The position numbers were made by a program, and so were the translations under genes. From NCBI GenBank assembly GCA_019454045.1, contig SKCR01007821.1:293803-357802 (forward strand): a DNA stretch of 64,000 nt. Reading direction: 5' to 3'. A model generated the notes under the pieces. The model was not told the origin of the DNA. It saw only the letters and a list, made by a program, of their open reading frames with translations, and did not search any database. This document shows, one piece after another, positions 59,812 to 64,000 of the stretch (positions are counted from its first letter, which is position 1; each line of letters opens with the position of its first letter). Source of the DNA: Zanthoxylum bungeanum (lineage: Eukaryota; Streptophyta; Magnoliopsida; Sapindales; Rutaceae).

Positions 59812-60317
59812 TCATCTATCCTCCATAATTGCTAAAACTTGGGATGTTGTAAATTCTGCTATAAAATCTGCCAAAGCCTGGCCTTTTATTGCTGCCATTG
59901 GTAGGTAGGAAATGTCGTGTTCACTTAATTCCACCGACCACTTCACTAACCTACCTGAGATTTCTAGTTTTTGCAGAATCTGCCTTAATGGACAGCTGGT
60001 GTAAACCCTAATAGGATGGGCCTGGAAATAGGGTTGTAGTTTCCGGGCCAAAGTAACTAATGACAAGGCGACCAGTTCATGCATTGAATATCTAGTTTCA
60101 GCATTTAACAGAGCTTTACTAATGTAATATACCGGCCTTTGGACTTTATCATCTTCTTGTATTAACACTGAACTTACAGCGTGCTCAGAGACAACTAAAT
60201 ATAAGAATATGGTCTCACCTGGGATTGGCTTTGCTAAAAGCGGGGGTTGTGTCAAGTACCTCTTCAACTACTGGAAAGCCTCCTCACATTCCGTTGTCCA
60301 ATTGACCTCCATTTTTC
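59812..60317 (-). pseudogene. Ancestral RNase H domain of element D
   Basis: Minus strand: LYLVVSEHAVSSVLIQEDDK, VQRPVYYISKALLNAETRYS, HPIRVYTSCPLRQILQKLEI. This is the standard gypsy RNase H/connection region directly after RT. A stop separates it from the 'FKVIK' end of the RT frame. The catalytic Asp that usually begins this domain (YLAVSE class) is replaced, as in the degenerate RNase H of Tat elements. Confidence 0.82.
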
Positions 60318-61604
60318 CTACTTGATAACTTTGAAAAAAGGGTGGCATTTGTCGGTTGCTCTGGAAATGAAGCGATTCAGTGCGGCCACTCGTCCGGTCA
60401 GACTTTGTACTTCTTTAACCGTTCCAGGAGACTTCAGATCCAGGATAGCCCGGATCTTCTGGGGATTTGCCTCTATGCCCCTGGAGCTCACCATATATCC
60501 CAAAAACTTTCCTGAGGCCACCCCGAATGCACATTTTTCCGGGTTCAGCCTTAGGTCGTGCTTTCGTAGTAACTCGAAGGTTTTTCCTAGATCGGACACA
60601 TGAAAGGACGGCTCCATGGACATGGTTATCATATCATCGACATACACCAGCATGGATGTGCCAATGAGTGGTTTGAAAATCTTGTTTACCAGTCTCTGAA
60701 ATGTTGCTCCAGAATTCTTTAAACCGAACGGCATTACTTTGTAGCAATACGGCCCTTGGTCGGTGACGAAGGTTTTTTTTCCTCGTCCCCCGGATGCATC
60801 TTGACTTGGTTATACCCTGAGAATGCGTCCATAAAGCTGAGTAACCCGTGACAGGCCGTTGAATCTACCAATTGGTCCACCTTTGGTAACGGGAAACTGT
60901 CATTTGGGCAAGCTTTGTTGAGGTCGGTGAAGTCTACGCATATTCTCCACTTCCCGGTGGGCTTTTTTTACTAAGACCACGTTTGATACCCAGTCTGGGT
61001 ACCTTGCCTCTCTGATAAATCCAGCCTTCAACAATTTTTCCACCTCGGCGGCTATTGCCTCGCACCGCTCCTGGTTAAAGATTCTTCTTTTCTGCTTGAC
61101 CGGTTTGTGAGCCGGATCCACCATCAGACGATGGTGAATAAATTTCGGGTCTATGTCGGGCATATCATTGTGCCCCCATGCAAATACATCTGGATATTGT
61201 CTTAAGAATTTTAAAAAATCCTGTTTCAGGGCCTCATCCAGGTCCGCCCCTATCTTTATATTTTTGCCCGATCTGAATAGTTCTACCGACTCTAACTCTT
61301 CAATTTCCCATAATCGAGCAACCTTCTCCGGTCGATGACCCGGTATCTTATTCGTTCCTTCCCGATCTTTGTCTTCCTTCCTCTTTTGGCCTATATTTTC
61401 AATACAGAGGGTCTCCCTTGAAAGAGTGGCGAAACAACTCCGAGCGGCTTTTTGGCTACCGCACACGATCCCAATCCCATCCCTAGTGGGGAATTTCATT
61501 TTCAGGTAGTAGCAGGATATTGCAGCTTTAATCTTCATCATAGATGGCCGACCAGCGATGACCTGATAACTGCTCATGCAGTCTACCACTGTAAAATCTG
61601 TCAT
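60318..61604 (-). pseudogene. Reverse transcriptase of element D
   Basis: Minus strand: a spacer after protease (SSYQVIAGRPSMMKIKA), then FAWGHNDMPDIDPKFIHHRL, KPVKQKRRIFNQERCEAIAA, VEKLLKAGFIREARYPDWVS and NVVLVKKAHREVENMRR, where a frameshift begins (normally NGKWRMCVDFTDLN). RT resumes with MPFGLKNSGATFQRLVNKIF and LVYVDDMITMS (catalytic YVDD), then KCAFGVASGKFLGYMVSSRG. At least two frameshifts (about 60960 and 60780) disable it. Confidence 0.9.
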
Positions 61605-62397
61605 AATCGTCTAGATTCGGGGAAGGTTTCCAATCGTCATTGCCAACTGTATTCTTCCCAACGGAACCACCGTTGAGCCTCCGAAGCCATATAAGGGAGA
61701 ACCATTGTTGGTTAGGGTTGTATATTCCACTTCGAGATTATCCAAGGCTTCTTTGGAAATTACGTCCACCGCGCTTCTGGGATCTACCAAGATCCTATAC
61801 ACCTCGGAACCACTAATTACCGCCTTAATTACTAGAGCATCGTCGTGGGGGAAATTCACCCCTCGAGCATCCTCGTCGGTGAAAATTATTGGTACTGACC
61901 GACCACCTTGAGCTCCCGATGCCTGTTTCATTGCCAGAACCTCTGGTCTACGAATACGATTATAATTCTTCCTCGCCTTGTTGGAATTCCCAGCCAGTGT
62001 TCTTCCTCCGGCAATGGTATTCACTTTTCTGCAATCCGTCATTTTCCTAGCTTCCATAACTTCATGGTCGATGTATCTGTTCAGGTAACCATTGCGTGCC
62101 AGATCTTTCATTTGTTCCTTCAGGTCTTTGCATCCGTCTGTTGCATGCCACGTCAAATTATGGTGCATGCAGTAAGCTCTATTATTCCTCTTATCTAGCG
62201 GATATCTTCTGAATTCAGGCTCCGCCAAGAGGCATCTACCCTGGATCTCCGTGACGATCTGTCTCAATGGTTTATTCAAAGGGACATATGCCTCTTCCCG
62301 GGCAACCTGGTTCACTTGAGTCGGAATCCTTCTTTTTGGATTGTTTGGAGGTATCAGCTTGAACTCCCTCTGTCTCGGGGGCAGTTTTTTGGTCTCC
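61605..62397 (-). pseudogene. Gag end and aspartic protease of element D
   Basis: Minus strand from 62397: PPRQREFKLIPPNNPKRRIP, KPLRQIVTEIQGRCLLAEPE, a degenerate zinc knuckle YCMHHNLTWHATDGCKDLKE and LNRYIDHEVM, then protease with ILVDPRSAVDVISKEALDNL. The protease active site D-T-G is changed to D-P-R, so it should not cleave. The start is missing because gag is cut at the junction with element F. Confidence 0.86.
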
Positions 62398-64000
62398 CTA
62401 TCTTGCCTCCGATGGTTTTTTTAACATCTCGGCGTTCCATGGTTTTTTTAATCTCGTGTCGTCCAGCTGTTCTAGGACGTAAGCCCTGGCCTTACCCACT
62501 TGGCACCTAACGAGCCATCCTCTGGTCGTCGGGTGTTTAAGGTGACCCTTCTCAATACTAAGTCGTCCGGGAGGAATGAGCGGATTCGAACTCTTCTGTT
62601 TTAGAAGTGGGCCATTCTTTGTTGGTAGACTGCCGCTTTCATAGCTGATTTATCTCTCATTTCCTCGATCAGGTCGATGTGGTTTTTGATAAGTTCTTCA
62701 TTCTGCTTATTCCCAAAGTGGCGGACCCTGTGAGTTGCTACCCCGATTTCTGCTGGAATGACGGCCTCACATCCGTATGATAGGGAAAACAGTGTCTCCC
62801 CTGTGGAATCTTTGTAGGTCGTCCGATGTGCCCATAACACTTCTGGTAATTCTTCGACCCATAAGCCCTTGCTTGATCCGAGCCGAGCTTTAAGGTTTGC
62901 CTTGATGGTTTTGTTTGTTGCCTCAACCTGTCCGTTTGACTTGGGATGGGCTAGCGAGGCGAATTTTAGAGCGATCTGGAGGTCTTCGCAGAGCTTCCTG
63001 AATCCCTTGCTATAGAACTATTTTCCGTTGTCAGTGATGATTGCTCGGGGAATTCCGAACCTGCAGATAATATTTATTTTTAAAAACTATGTGGCCTTCT
63101 TTTCTGTGATGGTGGATAGTGGCTCGGCTTCTACCCATTTTGTGAAATAGTCTATGGCTACGATTGCGTACTTCGCCTGCCCTCGCCCTTTTGGCATTAG
63201 TCCTATGATATCTAGCCCCCACTGCGCGAATGGCCAGGGGCTGGACATGGTGGTTAATTGTTCTGCCGGTTGATGGTGGAGGTTGGCATTTTTCTGACAA
63301 CCTTCGCATTTCTGAGCTACCTTCACACCGTCTTGATGCATGGTCGGCCAGTAAAACCCTTGCCTTAAGGCTTTGAAGGCGATTGATTTTCCTCCGGCGT
63401 GACTTCCACATATGCCCGCGTGAATTTCCCTAAGCAGATAATCTGCTTTCTCTTCTGCTAGACATCTTAGGAGGGGTATGGTGTAGCCTCTCCGGTAGAG
63501 CACCCCTTCGATTAGGGAAAACTTGGTGCTCTTGAATTTTAGCTTCTTGGCCTCCTTTTTGTCTTTAGGGGTTTCCCCGGTTTCCAGGTATCTCCTAATC
63601 GGTTGCATCCATGAGTTTTTGCCTTCTTCTTCTAGTATATCTACTTCCAGCTCTCCTATGTTTTTTTCTCGGAGGCATATGAGAGGGATTATTCTGGGGT
63701 CCTCGGTCTTCATTGAGGATGCGAGCCGGGCCAGGGAGTCTGCTTCACAGTTGTCTTCTCGTCCGATTTGTTCGAAGCGTACGTTCCCTATTTTCTCCAT
63801 CAACTTTTTTACTTCGGCTAAGTAGGCTATCATAGTCGGCTCCCTGGCCTGAAATTCTCTCTTTAGTTGTTGAATAGCTAGCTGAGAGTCACTTCTTACT
63901 ACCACGTCATGGACTCCCACCATCGTGCATAGCCTCAATCCGGCCAAGATTGCTTCGTATTCGGCTTCATTGTTTGTGGCTTTGAAGGCAAGTTTCACGG
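62398..64000 (-). pseudogene. Pol of a second Tat element (F): RNase H and integrase, off the right edge
   Basis: Minus strand from the window end: FKATNNEAEYEAILAGLRLC (archaeal-type RNase H), SDSQLAIQQLKREFQ, ADSLARLASSM, linker LYRRGYTIPLLRCLAEE, integrase HHCC (HAGICGSHAGG ... CEGCQKNA) and core QWGLDIIGLMPKGR, AIDYFTKWVEAEPLS. A 303-residue frame is intact to 63087. The rest is broken by a frameshift near 63080, a stop where a Gln/Asn is expected at ~62600 and a small deletion near 62490 in the GPY/F region (AKW.VRPG). It is clearly a paralogue of element D in the same orientation. RT, gag and LTRs lie outside or are lost. Confidence 0.88.

Larger units (their letters stand above)
42020..62397 (-). 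mobile_element. Tat-lineage Ty3/gypsy retrotransposon (element D), 5'-truncated
   Basis: Minus strand. From the window's left: 3' LTR (42020-42859), polypurine tract, plus-strand antisense gene, GC-rich tandem array, then integrase, archaeal-type RNase H, RNase H, RT, protease and gag tail. Antisense extra ORFs between pol and the 3' LTR and a second RNase H are known traits of Tat/Ogre-type elements. The integrase is split by element E (48629-58528). The 5' LTR and gag N-terminus are missing; at 62397 it abuts the pol of element F. Confidence 0.88.

Overview
The window is nuclear DNA of a flowering plant, most likely a eudicot. Evidence: one ordinary intron-containing plant gene, an AT-rich background, tRNA-primed Ty1/copia and Ty3/gypsy LTR retrotransposons (including a Tat-type gypsy with two RNase H domains and an antisense extra gene), a tRNA-derived SINE and a hAT-like MITE. 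Nothing prokaryotic is present: no operons, CRISPR, rRNA or tRNA genes. Almost everything is transposable element, and insertion order can be read from target-site duplications (TSDs).

Layout. (1) 1-8564: an old plus-strand copia element, pol broken by stops, split by a young non-coding LTR element (119-6636, TSD gtcag) carrying a 77-bp satellite-like array. (2) 8569-10601: a lone Tekay/Del-like gypsy LTR. (3) 10602-11034: a fragment of the fold-back family. (4) 11035-16388: two minus-strand copia remnants (A and B) ending at PBS/LTR junctions. (5) 16389-29602: a fold-back element with ~1.3-kb inverted arms; its right arm is split by a minus-strand copia element (18649-29230, TSD taaca), whose 3' LTR is in turn split by a solo LTR of its own family (20008-21937, TSD catct). 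(6) 29989-36246: a rearranged Tat-like gypsy locus (C): solo LTR, ~710 bp of duplicated flank, a truncated gag-only element, second LTR and flank. It sits exactly at the tail of a SINE. (7) 37023-39015: the only host gene, four exons, a linker-histone GH1 domain plus five AT-hooks (HON4/HON5, or GH1-HMGA, type). (8) 41036-41310: a hAT-like MITE. (9) 42020-62397: a minus-strand Tat gypsy element (D) with 3' LTR, plus-strand antisense Transposase_28-type gene, GC-rich tandem repeats, integrase, two RNase H domains, RT, protease and gag tail. Its integrase is interrupted by a young plus-strand gag-only gypsy element (E, 48629-58528, TSD ggagt). (10) 62398-64000: the pol of a second Tat element (F), fused head-to-tail to D and running off the window.

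Functionally, the GH1/AT-hook protein should bind chromatin and is probably the only intact host gene. The elements are mostly parasites of parasites: C, E and 119-6636 lack pol and would need enzymes from relatives such as D or F. No pol gene seen here is intact. The most distinctive features are the fold-back element with retrotransposon-like ends, the antisense gene of D with a visible TATA box and leader intron, the rearrangement history of C, and the CpG-rich palindrome arrays in the LTRs of E. All boundaries and identities were read by eye.
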